A stretch of DNA of 6,219 nt from Fusobacteriaceae bacterium UBA2433 (GTDB lineage Bacteria; Fusobacteriota; Fusobacteriia; Fusobacteriales; Fusobacteriaceae), in contig DDQV01000058.1 of assembly GCA_002342785.1 (NCBI GenBank), forward strand, positions 1 to 6,219, read 5' to 3'. Within the stretch, counting starts at the first letter, position 1. The number at the start of each line of letters is the position of its first letter. Positions 1 to 5,693 of this stretch are shown here, piece after piece. The notes under the pieces are model-generated. The model saw only the letters and a list, made by a program, of their open reading frames with translations, was not told the DNA's origin and did no database searches. The position numbers were made by a program, and so were the translations under genes.

Positions 1-1
1 C

Positions 2-877
2 TATGTGATATTAACAATAGTTTTTTTGTTATTAACTTTTATTTTTAATCTTTGGTTAAATAAAGTTGAAGATCAAAGGATCAGTGATTTAGAGAGTAAA
101 AAAAATATGGGATCAACTCGACCGAAGATTTTTAAATTTAAGTCTGTTTTTAAAAAAACTAAGTTGAAAGCTATAGAGAATGTTGGGATGCGTTTTACAA
201 TAATAAAGAGATTAAGTTTTTTATTATGGGTTTTATTATTTATATTTTTAATATTTTTTCCATCATTTACTAGAACTTCTAAAACTACAGTTTCTTTGTT
301 AATATCAGCATCTACAGTTCTATTAGGTATTGCATCTAAACAATTAATAGAAAACGTTATCTCTGGAGTTGTTATTACATTTTCAAAACAATTTAATATC
401 GGAGACACAGTTATGATTGGAGAGATGTATGGAATGGTAGAAGATATAACAATGACTCACTCAGTTTTGAAGGTATGGGATTCAAAAAGATATGTAGTTC
501 CAAATAGTGAGATGCTCAGAGAAAAATTTATAAACTATACATTGATTGAATCAACTCAATGGGCAACTGTAGAATTTTGGGTTTCATATAATGAAGATCT
601 AGAGATGATAAAAAAAATAGCTATCGATTTTGCAAATAATTCCCCATTTAAAAAAAAGGGTGAACACTCTGCTTATTTTTGGATAATGGAAATGGGAGAA
701 AAGGGAATTAAATGTTGGGTATCTGCCTTAGCTGATTCCCCTGCTAATGGATGGGATTTTAAGGCAGATGTGAGAACAAAACTCTGTTTAAAATTTTGTG
801 AATTAAAAATTAAACCTCATTTAAATTATACTAATCTAAAAAGTCGTGATATTAAAATAAATCCAGAAATAGAATAG
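2..877 (+). CDS. MscS-family mechanosensitive ion channel (5' end off window)
   Basis: Small-conductance mechanosensitive channel family membrane protein, which would open under membrane tension to release solutes during osmotic downshock. The frame is open to base 2 with no visible ribosome binding site. The GTG at 5 is therefore probably internal and the gene partial. Counting from that GTG, hydrophobic segments lie at about residues 1-18 and 71-87, followed by the pore helix and linker (about 95-125) with the family pattern LLGIASKQLIENVISGVV. The MscS beta domain follows (about 130-182, with FNIGDTV, GMVEDITMTHS and VVPNSEM), then a soluble alpha/beta C-terminal domain. The linker at 20-65 is rich in Lys and Arg, as expected for a cytoplasmic loop. 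The gene ends at a TAG just before a strong palindromic terminator, so it is the last gene of its transcript. Family assignment is firm. Which MscS subtype it is, and how many membrane helices precede the window, cannot be seen. Confidence 0.9.
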   Translation, partial: YVILTIVFLLLTFIFNLWLNKVEDQRISDLESKKNMGSTRPKIFKFKSVFKKTKLKAIENVGMRFTIIKRLSFLLWVLLFIFLIFFPSFTRTSKTTVSLLISASTVLLGIASKQLIENVISGVVITFSKQFNIGDTVMIGEMYGMVEDITMTHSVLKVWDSKRYVVPNSEMLREKFINYTLIESTQWATVEFWVSYNEDLEMIKKIAIDFANNSPFKKKGEHSAYFWIMEMGEKGIKCWVSALADSPANGWDFKADVRTKLCLKFCELKIKPHLNYTNLKSRDIKINPEIE

Positions 878-890
878 ATTATATAAAAAG

Positions 891-926
891 AATGAACCCA
901 TAATAAATTTATTATGGGTTCATTTT
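891..926. terminator. Bidirectional terminator between convergent genes
   Basis: A perfect palindrome of two 17-base arms (891-907 and 908-924, left arm AATGAACCCATAATAAA). It is T-rich on the downstream side for the plus strand (CATTTTAATATTTT). The same holds for the minus strand (CTTTTTATATAA). It lies 13 bases after the MscS stop and 8 bases beyond the stop of the convergent acidic-protein gene, so it can end both transcripts. Confidence 0.9.
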
Positions 927-932
927 AATATT

Positions 933-1172
933 TTAATATTCGTCATCATAGTAGCAGTCGTCATCATCGTGGCAGTCATCATCGTCATCATCGTCGTCAC
1001 TAGATTTAAATCCATAGAGATCATCTAAACCATATTGTTCAAGAATCTCATCTTTAAGTTCTTCTATTTCAAACCATTCATTTGTGTATATCTCGACTTT
1101 TGTTTCATAGAGTTCGGCGAATCTTTCATAATCTTCTGAGTTCATAATTATTTTTAGTTCTTTTAAAACCAT
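933..1172 (-). CDS. Small acidic protein with Asp-rich Cys/His tail
   Basis: A 79-residue protein of unknown function; I do not recognise a family. The N-terminal 56 residues look soluble, probably alpha-helical and already acidic (many Glu, with W33 and several Tyr). After S57-S58 comes a tail of eight Asp, Cys67-His68, four Asp, Cys73, Tyr-Tyr, Asp-Asp-Glu-Tyr. It has no signal peptide or membrane segment. The start is well supported by AAAAGGAG at 1179-1186 with a 6-base spacer. A second Met at residue 10 lacks comparable support. The 14 Asp codons of the tail are an even GAT/GAC mix and its Cys and His codons end in C, unlike the GAT-dominated rest of the gene. Cys, His and Asp could bind a divalent metal, or the tail could be a polyanionic interaction surface; both are guesses. 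It converges on the MscS gene and shares its terminator. Confidence 0.75.
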   Translation of the reverse strand: MVLKELKIIMNSEDYERFAELYETKVEIYTNEWFEIEELKDEILEQYGLDDLYGFKSSDDDDDDDDCHDDDDCYYDDEY

Positions 1173-1270
1173 TTTTTTCTCCTTTTACATTTTTTTTGAA
1201 GCTAATCTCCTATAATTAGTAGAAAAAATTAGAATAATTTAGGAGTTTTATTTATTTGCTAGATAAATCT

Positions 1271-1299
1271 ATAATACTATATTTTAAAGGATTAAGCAA
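1271..1299 (-). promoter_or_regulatory. Possible promoter of the acidic-protein gene
   Basis: Read on the minus strand, TTGCTT (1299-1294) and TATTAT (1276-1271) are separated by exactly 17 bases. This would start transcription near 1264 and give a leader of about 90 bases before the ATG at 1172. The -10 is good (5 of 6) and the -35 weak (3 of 6). AT-rich DNA gives such matches by chance, so support is modest. Confidence 0.35.
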
Positions 1300-1394
1300 T
1301 GAAATTTTTTGAGTTATCTCAAGAAAGATATGTTATAAAAATTAAATATAAATCAATAAAAAATTTAGTTGACTTTTTAATTGGAATAGACTAA
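1299..1394 (+). pseudogene. Probable decayed N-terminal remnant of a nitroreductase
   Basis: A 31-codon reading frame starts with ATG 7 bases after AAAGGA (1286-1291). Its product begins MKFFELSQERY, closely matching the usual start of NAD(P)H-flavin nitroreductases (M-x-F-x-E-L-x-x-x-R-Y-S-V-R-K-F). After RY, one Ser codon appears to be missing. The following Ile, Ile, Tyr and Ser codons are each one base away from the expected Arg, Phe, Asp and Pro (V-R-K-F-K-D-K-P-I-E-like). It then stops, although the family is normally about 170-200 residues, and I found no continuation in other frames downstream. I read it as the eroded stub of a lost gene. It could instead be a genuine tiny protein, or a chance resemblance over about 20 residues. 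Confidence 0.45.
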
Positions 1395-1469
1395 AATAAC
1401 CATCTAATATAATATTAGTTATATATTTATTTAGATTTTGGTCAAAATGTTTTATTTTTAAAAATAAGA

Positions 1470-1497
1470 TTTAATGTTTTTAAATACATGATATAAT
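1470..1497 (+). promoter_or_regulatory. Extended -10 promoter of the ankyrin gene
   Basis: TGATATAAT at 1489-1497 is a consensus TATAAT with the upstream TG of an extended -10 element. A weak -35-like TTTAAT lies at 1470-1475 with a 16-base spacer. The predicted transcription start is near 1504, about 25 bases before the AGGAGG. That start falls on the ATG at 1503, which argues against that ATG being used and supports translation from 1539. Confidence 0.65.
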
Positions 1498-1528
1498 TAA
1501 ATATGGTTATTAGTTATTTTAAAATTTT

Positions 1529-1534
1529 AGGAGG
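1529..1534 (+). promoter_or_regulatory. Ribosome binding site that sets the ankyrin start
   Basis: A full AGGAGG lies 4 bases before the ATG at 1539. The in-frame ATG at 1503 has no such site and coincides with the predicted transcription start, so the shorter protein is preferred. Confidence 0.8.
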
Positions 1535-1538
1535 AACA

Positions 1539-1952
1539 ATGGAAATTTTTAAAAATTTAAATGAAGAGCATTTAGATGATTTTTTAAAAAACTTTGATTT
1601 TGAAACTTTGGATCTTGGAGATGAAGATGGGAATACATATCTTCATAAACTTACACAGATGAAAGATATTTATGGGGTAGAAATATTTACTGATTTAGGA
1701 GCAAATATAAATCTAAGAAATAAAAAAGGTGAAACCCCAGCCCATATTGCAGTAGAGATGGATGACAGTAAAATATTTGAAATTCTTTTAGAAAATGGAG
1801 CAGATCTTGAAATAAGAAATAACTCTCAAAGGACTCCTAAACAAATTGCCAGTATAAAAAATAGAAGGGAAATAATGCAAATTATTAATAACTCCAATGG
1901 AGATTATGGACGTCTAGAAAAATTTAGAGCCCATAGAAGATTAGAGGATTAA
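1539..1952 (+). CDS. Small ankyrin-repeat protein
   Basis: A 137-residue soluble protein built mainly from ankyrin repeats, a protein-protein interaction fold. An acidic helical lead-in (about 1-28) is followed by a first repeat (about 30-62: DGNTYLHKL, then DLGANINLRN). The second is near-canonical (63-95: KGETPAHIAVEMDD, then ILLENGADLEIRNN). The third is C-terminal (96-118: QRTPKQIASIKNRREIMQII). A short charged tail ends in RAHRRLED. There is no signal peptide or membrane segment, so it is probably cytoplasmic. Three repeats is near the minimum for a stable ankyrin stack. The gene appears monocistronic, with its own extended -10 promoter and a hairpin downstream. The partner cannot be deduced, because neither neighbour is an enzyme known to pair with ankyrin proteins. 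The family call is firm and the biological role unknown. Confidence 0.88.
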   Translation: MEIFKNLNEEHLDDFLKNFDFETLDLGDEDGNTYLHKLTQMKDIYGVEIFTDLGANINLRNKKGETPAHIAVEMDDSKIFEILLENGADLEIRNNSQRTPKQIASIKNRREIMQIINNSNGDYGRLEKFRAHRRLED

Positions 1953-2023
1953 ATTTTAATATAGATAAAAATAAGAAAAGATGGAAAATTTAGCCACGTA
2001 TAAATAAAATATTAGTATTAAAT

Positions 2024-2081
2024 AAAAATTATGGTAGTAAATTAAACGTTAGACTTTAAATATAGCTACCATAATTTTTTT
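2024..2081 (+). terminator. Long-loop hairpin with T-tract before the fusion gene
   Basis: Perfect 14-base arms AAAAATTATGGTAG (2024-2037) and CTACCATAATTTTT (2066-2079) enclose a 28-base loop, in which TTAAA and TTTAA can extend the pairing. A T-run (2074-2081) ends the structure. It starts 71 bases after the ankyrin stop and ends about 40 bases before the ribosome binding site of the next gene. It most likely terminates the ankyrin transcript. I see no convincing promoter between it and the fusion gene, so it could also work as a leader attenuator. Confidence 0.7.
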
Positions 2082-2120
2082 ATTTGGATATTGATAAAAA
2101 TAATAAATATTTTTTTAAGT

Positions 2121-2126
2121 AGGAGG
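2121..2126 (+). promoter_or_regulatory. Ribosome binding site that sets the fusion-gene start
   Basis: AGGAGG followed by a 9-base spacer and ATG at 2136. The frame is open further upstream to a TTG at 2091, which would add 15 residues. That codon has no binding site and would place the AGGAGG inside the gene, so 2136 is preferred. Confidence 0.9.
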
Positions 2127-2135
2127 AATAATTTT

Positions 2136-4481
2136 ATGTATAAGTTAAATCAAAAAGAAACACCTATCTTTAGTGTTTTAAAGGATGTATATGCTGCAAG
2201 AAAGGTAATCCCATTTCATGTGCCAGGACATAAGCAAGGACTTGGAGTTGAAAAAGAATTTTATGATTTTATGGGACCAAATCCTTTTAAAATAGATGTA
2301 ACAATCTTTGAAATGGTAGATGGACTTCATAGTCCTAAGAGTCATATTAAAAGATCGTTAGAATTAGCAGCAGATGCATATGGAGCAAAGGAAAGTTTCT
2401 TTTGTATTAATGGAACATCAGGAGCTATTCAAACTATGATTATGTCTGCTGTAAAAGCAGGAGATAAAATACTTGTTCCAAGAAACACACATAAATCAGT
2501 TAATGCAGGAGTTATTCTAAGTGGTGCTCAACCAATATATATGACTCCTGAAATAGATGTAGAAAATGGTATAGCTCATGGAGTATCTCCAGAAACTGTT
2601 GAAAGAACTTTGAGAGAAAATCCAGATGCAGCAGCAGTATTAATTATAAATCCTACATATTATGGAGTAGCTACAGATCTACGCGAAATAGTAAGGATAG
2701 TTCATGAATACGATATTCCACTTCTTGTAGATGAAGCTCATGGACCACATCTAAGATTTTCAAAAGAACTTCCTATCTCAGCTATGGAAGCTGGAGCAGA
2801 TGCATGTGCTCAAAGTACTCATAAATTAATAGGAGCTATGACACAAGGTTCTATGCTACATATACAAGGTGATAGATTAAATGGTGGAAATATAAGACAG
2901 ATATTAAGCCTTTTACAAACAACATCACCATCTTATATTTTATTAGCATCTTTAGATTGTGCCAGAAAACAAATAGCTTTAGAAGGAAAAGAACTAATAA
3001 AAAAATCTATAGATAGAGCAAATTATTTAAGAAAAGAAATAAATAAAATTGATGGATTCAAATGTTTTGGAGTCGAAATTTTAGATGGTATGGGAAAACA
3101 TTCGTTTGATCCTACTAAGATAAGTGTTAGTGCAAAAGATCTTGGTTATACTGGATATCAATTAGAAAGGATCTTTGTAGATAAATATAATATCCAACCA
3201 GAACTATCTGATTTTTATAATATGCTTTTAGTTACTTCATATGCAGATGCAGATGAAAATATAGAAAAAGTAATCTCTGCTATAAAAGATATCTCTTCTA
3301 AAACAGAAGTTCATAAAAGTGTAGTTAGTTTTAAAAATATTCCAGAAATTCCAGAGGGTGTTCAAATCCCAAGAGAATCTTTCTTCAGTGAAAAAACAAG
3401 GATGTTAATAAAAGAATCTATAGGATTTATAAGTGGAGAATTTATAATGGCATATCCTCCAGGAATACCGATCATCTGTCCTGGTGAGAGGATCACAGAG
3501 GAAATTATAGATTATGTTGAAGATCTAAAAATTGCAGGATTAAGTGTTCAAGGACTTGAAGATTCAAACTTAGAATATATAAATGTAATCACAGAGGACA
3601 ATGCTGTTTATATCTATGTTGAAAAGATGCAAAACTTTTTACTAGGAGTTCCATTTAATTTAGGAGCAGCAATAACAGGTACAGAGTTTGCGATAGATTA
3701 TCTTTTAGGAGAATATCCTGAACTTAAAAATACTTTAGAAATTGTTGAACCTATACGTGAAGAGGAAGATTTATTTGATCTAAAAAGAAAATTTATAAAC
3801 TCAGTTGTATCTACATCAAAAGTTGTTTCTGAAAGGGTAAAAGAACTAGTTATAGATGGATATAGACCAGTTACAATAGGTGGAGATCATTCTATCTCCC
3901 TTGGAACTATCTCAGGCGTATTATCTGAGAAAAAAGATGTAGGAGTAATTTGGATAGATGCCCATGCAGATATGAATACAGTAGAAACAAGTCCATCAGG
4001 AAATATCCATGGAATGGTTTTATCAGCATTGATGGGTCATGGAGATATAAAATTAACTAGATTAAATAGAGGCAAATTTTTAGATCCAAAAAAAGTTTTA
4101 GTCTTTGGAGCTAGGGATTTAGATCCTGGAGAAATTAAGTTTATAGAAGATAATGGTGTTAATTTAATTACTCATAATGAGATTGAAAAGATAGGATTAG
4201 AAGCAGCTTTAGAAAAAGCTAAAGAGATGTTAGATGTAGAGGAGTTACATATAAGTTTTGATCTAGATTCTATAGATCCAATATATGCTCCTGGAGTTAG
4301 TGTTCCTGTAAAAGGAGGATTTAAAAATGATGATGTACTTGAGATCTTCTCTATTTTATTTGAATCTTACAAGATAAGTTCTGTAGATATAATGGAACTA
4401 AATCCTTTGATGGATAGAGATGGGAAAAGTGCAGAATTTATAAAAAATCTTATAGATTTTTTAGATGGAGTAGCAAACTAA
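2136..4481 (+). CDS. Fused Orn/Lys/Arg decarboxylase-arginase, probable arginine-to-putrescine enzyme
   Basis: A 781-residue cytoplasmic protein with two complete enzyme domains. Residues 1 to about 485 are a PLP-dependent decarboxylase of the SpeA/YaaO type (HVPGHKQG 28-35, INGTSGAIQ 91-99, VDEAHGPHLRFS 198-209), with PLP lysine K230 in STHK and a small C-terminal domain (about 390-485). From about 498 comes a ureohydrolase with Mn ligands H585, D608, H610, D612, D709 and D711. Residues matching the alpha-amino-acid contacts of arginase are kept (N614, S621, N623, H625, D663, E666), as are the SPSGNIHGM signature and E754-x-N-P. This indicates arginase (arginine to ornithine and urea) rather than agmatinase. 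By inference the first half decarboxylates ornithine to putrescine. It could instead act on arginine or lysine. Each half has about the length of its stand-alone relatives, with only about a dozen residues between them. A strong terminator follows, so it is the last gene of its transcript. Confidence 0.9.
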   Translation: MYKLNQKETPIFSVLKDVYAARKVIPFHVPGHKQGLGVEKEFYDFMGPNPFKIDVTIFEMVDGLHSPKSHIKRSLELAADAYGAKESFFCINGTSGAIQTMIMSAVKAGDKILVPRNTHKSVNAGVILSGAQPIYMTPEIDVENGIAHGVSPETVERTLRENPDAAAVLIINPTYYGVATDLREIVRIVHEYDIPLLVDEAHGPHLRFSKELPISAMEAGADACAQSTHKLIGAMTQGSMLHIQGDRLNGGNIRQILSLLQTTSPSYILLASLDCARKQIALEGKELIKKSIDRANYLRKEINKIDGFKCFGVEILDGMGKHSFDPTKISVSAKDLGYTGYQLERIFVDKYNIQPELSDFYNMLLVTSYADADENIEKVISAIKDISSKTEVHKSVVSFKNIPEIPEGVQIPRESFFSEKTRMLIKESIGFISGEFIMAYPPGIPIICPGERITEEIIDYVEDLKIAGLSVQGLEDSNLEYINVITEDNAVYIYVEKMQNFLLGVPFNLGAAITGTEFAIDYLLGEYPELKNTLEIVEPIREEEDLFDLKRKFINSVVSTSKVVSERVKELVIDGYRPVTIGGDHSISLGTISGVLSEKKDVGVIWIDAHADMNTVETSPSGNIHGMVLSALMGHGDIKLTRLNRGKFLDPKKVLVFGARDLDPGEIKFIEDNGVNLITHNEIEKIGLEAALEKAKEMLDVEELHISFDLDSIDPIYAPGVSVPVKGGFKNDDVLEIFSILFESYKISSVDIMELNPLMDRDGKSAEFIKNLIDFLDGVAN

Positions 4482-4498
4482 AATTTTTTAATTAATTT

Positions 4499-4537
4499 AA
4501 AGATGATCTCTATAAAATTTAGAGATCATTTTTTTTT
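4499..4537 (+). terminator. Rho-independent terminator of the fusion gene
   Basis: Arms ATGATCTCTA (4503-4512) and TAGAGATCAT (4520-4529) form a 10-base perfect stem with a 7-base loop. A-T pairs and one G-T wobble extend it to 4499/4533. A run of nine T follows from 4529. It lies 17 bases after the TAA at 4479-4481. Confidence 0.92.
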
Positions 4538-4609
4538 AAGATAAAAAGATAGAGGAAATAAGGTTAGGATTAGGTATATTTAAATATAAGTATTATTGGA
4601 GGTTTTATT

Positions 4610-5590
4610 ATGGAAGAAAATAATAAAAAAGATTTAATTTTTTCTTTATTGTTCGATGAAAAAGGAGGAGCTACTAATTATGGCTGGGAAGACATTGATA
4701 AATGGTCTCCTGAAAAGGGGACTTTATGGATGCATCTTTCTCTTTCAGAGGACAAAATAGATAACTGGGTGAATAAAAAAAGTGGATTATCTAAGCCATT
4801 TGCAAAATTTTTATTAGATGAAAGAAATAGACCTCGTCTTTTAAAGGAAGGAGATAAATTTTGTTTATCACTTAGAGCTATAAATTTTAATGTTGGTGAA
4901 GATCCAGATGATATGGTATTTCTTCATATCTATATGGAAAAAAATATGATAATAACTATTCGTCATCAAAAAGTTTTGGCTATAGATAGTATCCGGACTT
5001 CCCTTGAAAATAATAGTGGTCCAAAAGATTCTTCAGAATTTTTACTTCAAATTTTAACTAAGATATCTCGAAAAATAGGGAAAGTAATTCAAAATATAGA
5101 CGACCAGGTAGATGATATAGAGGAATCAGTAGTAGAAAAAGCAGATATAAAACTCAGATCCTCTCTTTCTAGACTGAGAAGACAAGCAATAAACTTACGA
5201 AGGTTTTTATACCCTCAGAGGGAAGTTTTAAATTATTTAGGTGAAATTGAAATATCTTGGTTTAATCCTAAGGCAATAAATCAAATACGAGAATTAATAG
5301 AAAAATATATCCACTATTTAGAAGAGATAGATTCTGCAAGGGATAGAGCAGCAATAACTCATGAGGAAATCAATAGTATCTACAGTGAACAACTTAATCA
5401 AACGATGTATGTATTATCTATTGTAGCTACGATATTTCTTCCTTTAGGTTTTCTTACGGGATTACTTGGAATAAATGTAGGAGGAGTTCCTGGAACGAAT
5501 AACTCTCAAGCATTTTTAATAGTTTGTATTGTTTTAATTCTTGTAGGACTCATAGAATTTTTTATCTTTAAATTAAAAAAATGGATATAA
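4610..5590 (+). CDS. ZntB-type CorA-family divalent-cation transporter
   Basis: A 326-residue inner-membrane transporter of the CorA superfamily, whose members form funnel-shaped pentamers. A large cytoplasmic N-terminal domain (1 to about 255) includes the beta region (WMHLSL 40-45, ERNRPRLL 71-78) and a long charged helix (about 145-200, SSLSRLRRQAINLRRFLYPQRE). Two C-terminal membrane helices follow (about 266-286 and 302-320), with a positive end KLKKWI. The loop reads GINVGGVPG at 287-295. CorA Mg channels have GMN here, while ZntB proteins have GVN or GIN followed by GG-x-PG, so this is the ZntB branch. The length nearly equals that of E. coli ZntB. ZntB moves zinc; efflux was proposed first and proton-coupled uptake later, so direction and ion are left open. 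TGGAGG at 4597-4602 lies 7 bases before the ATG. It is a single gene after a strong terminator, and no convincing promoter or metal operator was seen. Confidence 0.88.
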   Translation: MEENNKKDLIFSLLFDEKGGATNYGWEDIDKWSPEKGTLWMHLSLSEDKIDNWVNKKSGLSKPFAKFLLDERNRPRLLKEGDKFCLSLRAINFNVGEDPDDMVFLHIYMEKNMIITIRHQKVLAIDSIRTSLENNSGPKDSSEFLLQILTKISRKIGKVIQNIDDQVDDIEESVVEKADIKLRSSLSRLRRQAINLRRFLYPQREVLNYLGEIEISWFNPKAINQIRELIEKYIHYLEEIDSARDRAAITHEEINSIYSEQLNQTMYVLSIVATIFLPLGFLTGLLGINVGGVPGTNNSQAFLIVCIVLILVGLIEFFIFKLKKWI

Positions 5591-5626
5591 AAATATAATT
5601 AATAAGGAGTAGGTAACAGTAACTAA

Positions 5627-5661
5627 AGATTTATAGATTTTTATTGATTTTTTATAAATCT
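5627..5661. repeat. Inverted repeat between zntB-like gene and IS607 recombinase
   Basis: AGATTTATA (5627-5635) and TATAAATCT (5653-5661) form a 9-base perfect stem around a 17-base T-rich loop. No T-tract follows, so it is not a normal terminator of the upstream gene. It may belong to the left end of the insertion sequence, or may simply be AT-rich pairing. IS607 elements lack terminal inverted repeats, so it does not define the boundary. Confidence 0.4.
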
Positions 5662-5670
5662 AAGGCATAC

Positions 5671-5689
5671 TATAATAAAGGAAGGTGAT
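5671..5689 (+). promoter_or_regulatory. -10-like box and strong ribosome binding site of the IS recombinase
   Basis: AAAGGAAGGTGAT at 5677-5689 is a near-perfect anti-Shine-Dalgarno match a few bases before the ATG at 5694, which fixes the recombinase start. A TATAAT at 5671-5676 would start transcription inside this site. It is therefore a poor promoter for this gene, and the 17-base-distant -35 is only a T-run. Confidence 0.55.
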
Positions 5690-5693
5690 TTAT

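Larger units (their letters stand above)
1173..1538. other. Intergenic region between divergent small genes
   Basis: About 365 bases without an intact recognisable gene, lying between the divergent acidic-protein and ankyrin genes. It contains the ribosome binding site and a possible promoter of the minus-strand gene, a 31-codon remnant resembling a nitroreductase N-terminus (1299-1394), and a strong extended -10 promoter for the ankyrin gene. Small AT palindromes occur at 1404-1418 and 1452-1467. A 9-base inverted pair (AATAACCAT at 1395-1403, ATGGTTATT at 1503-1511) brackets the stretch after the remnant. I attach no function to these repeats. Confidence 0.6.

Noticed and set aside
73..408. 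Minus-strand open frame of 111 codons opposite the MscS gene
   Set aside because: It is antisense to a well-supported MscS reading frame, has no ribosome binding site and no recognisable motif.
933..1172. Acidic protein as an anti-restriction or DNA-mimic protein
   Set aside because: Acidity alone is not evidence. There is no family motif and no phage or plasmid context beside it, and the negative charge is concentrated in a low-complexity tail.
1404..1467. AT palindromes (CTAATAT-A-ATATTAG and TTATTTTTAAAAATAA) as operators or terminators
   Set aside because: They are short and pure A/T in a very AT-rich stretch, so they are expected by chance; no T-tract or neighbouring site supports a function.
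1395..1511. 9-base inverted pair AATAACCAT / ATGGTTATT as ends of a small mobile element
   Set aside because: There is no target duplication or internal structure, the arms are short, and the right arm overlaps the ankyrin leader.
1503..1538. Upstream in-frame ATG that would add 12 residues to the ankyrin protein
   Set aside because: It coincides with the predicted transcription start and has no ribosome binding site, while AGGAGG directly precedes the ATG at 1539.
2091..2135. TTG start adding 15 residues to the decarboxylase-arginase fusion
   Set aside because: It has no ribosome binding site, the AGGAGG would fall inside the gene, and the added residues do not resemble the family N-terminus.
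933..5590. A linked metal-homeostasis cluster (acidic protein, Mn-dependent arginase, ZntB)
   Set aside because: The genes are on different strands or separated by terminators, with no shared operator; proximity looks coincidental.
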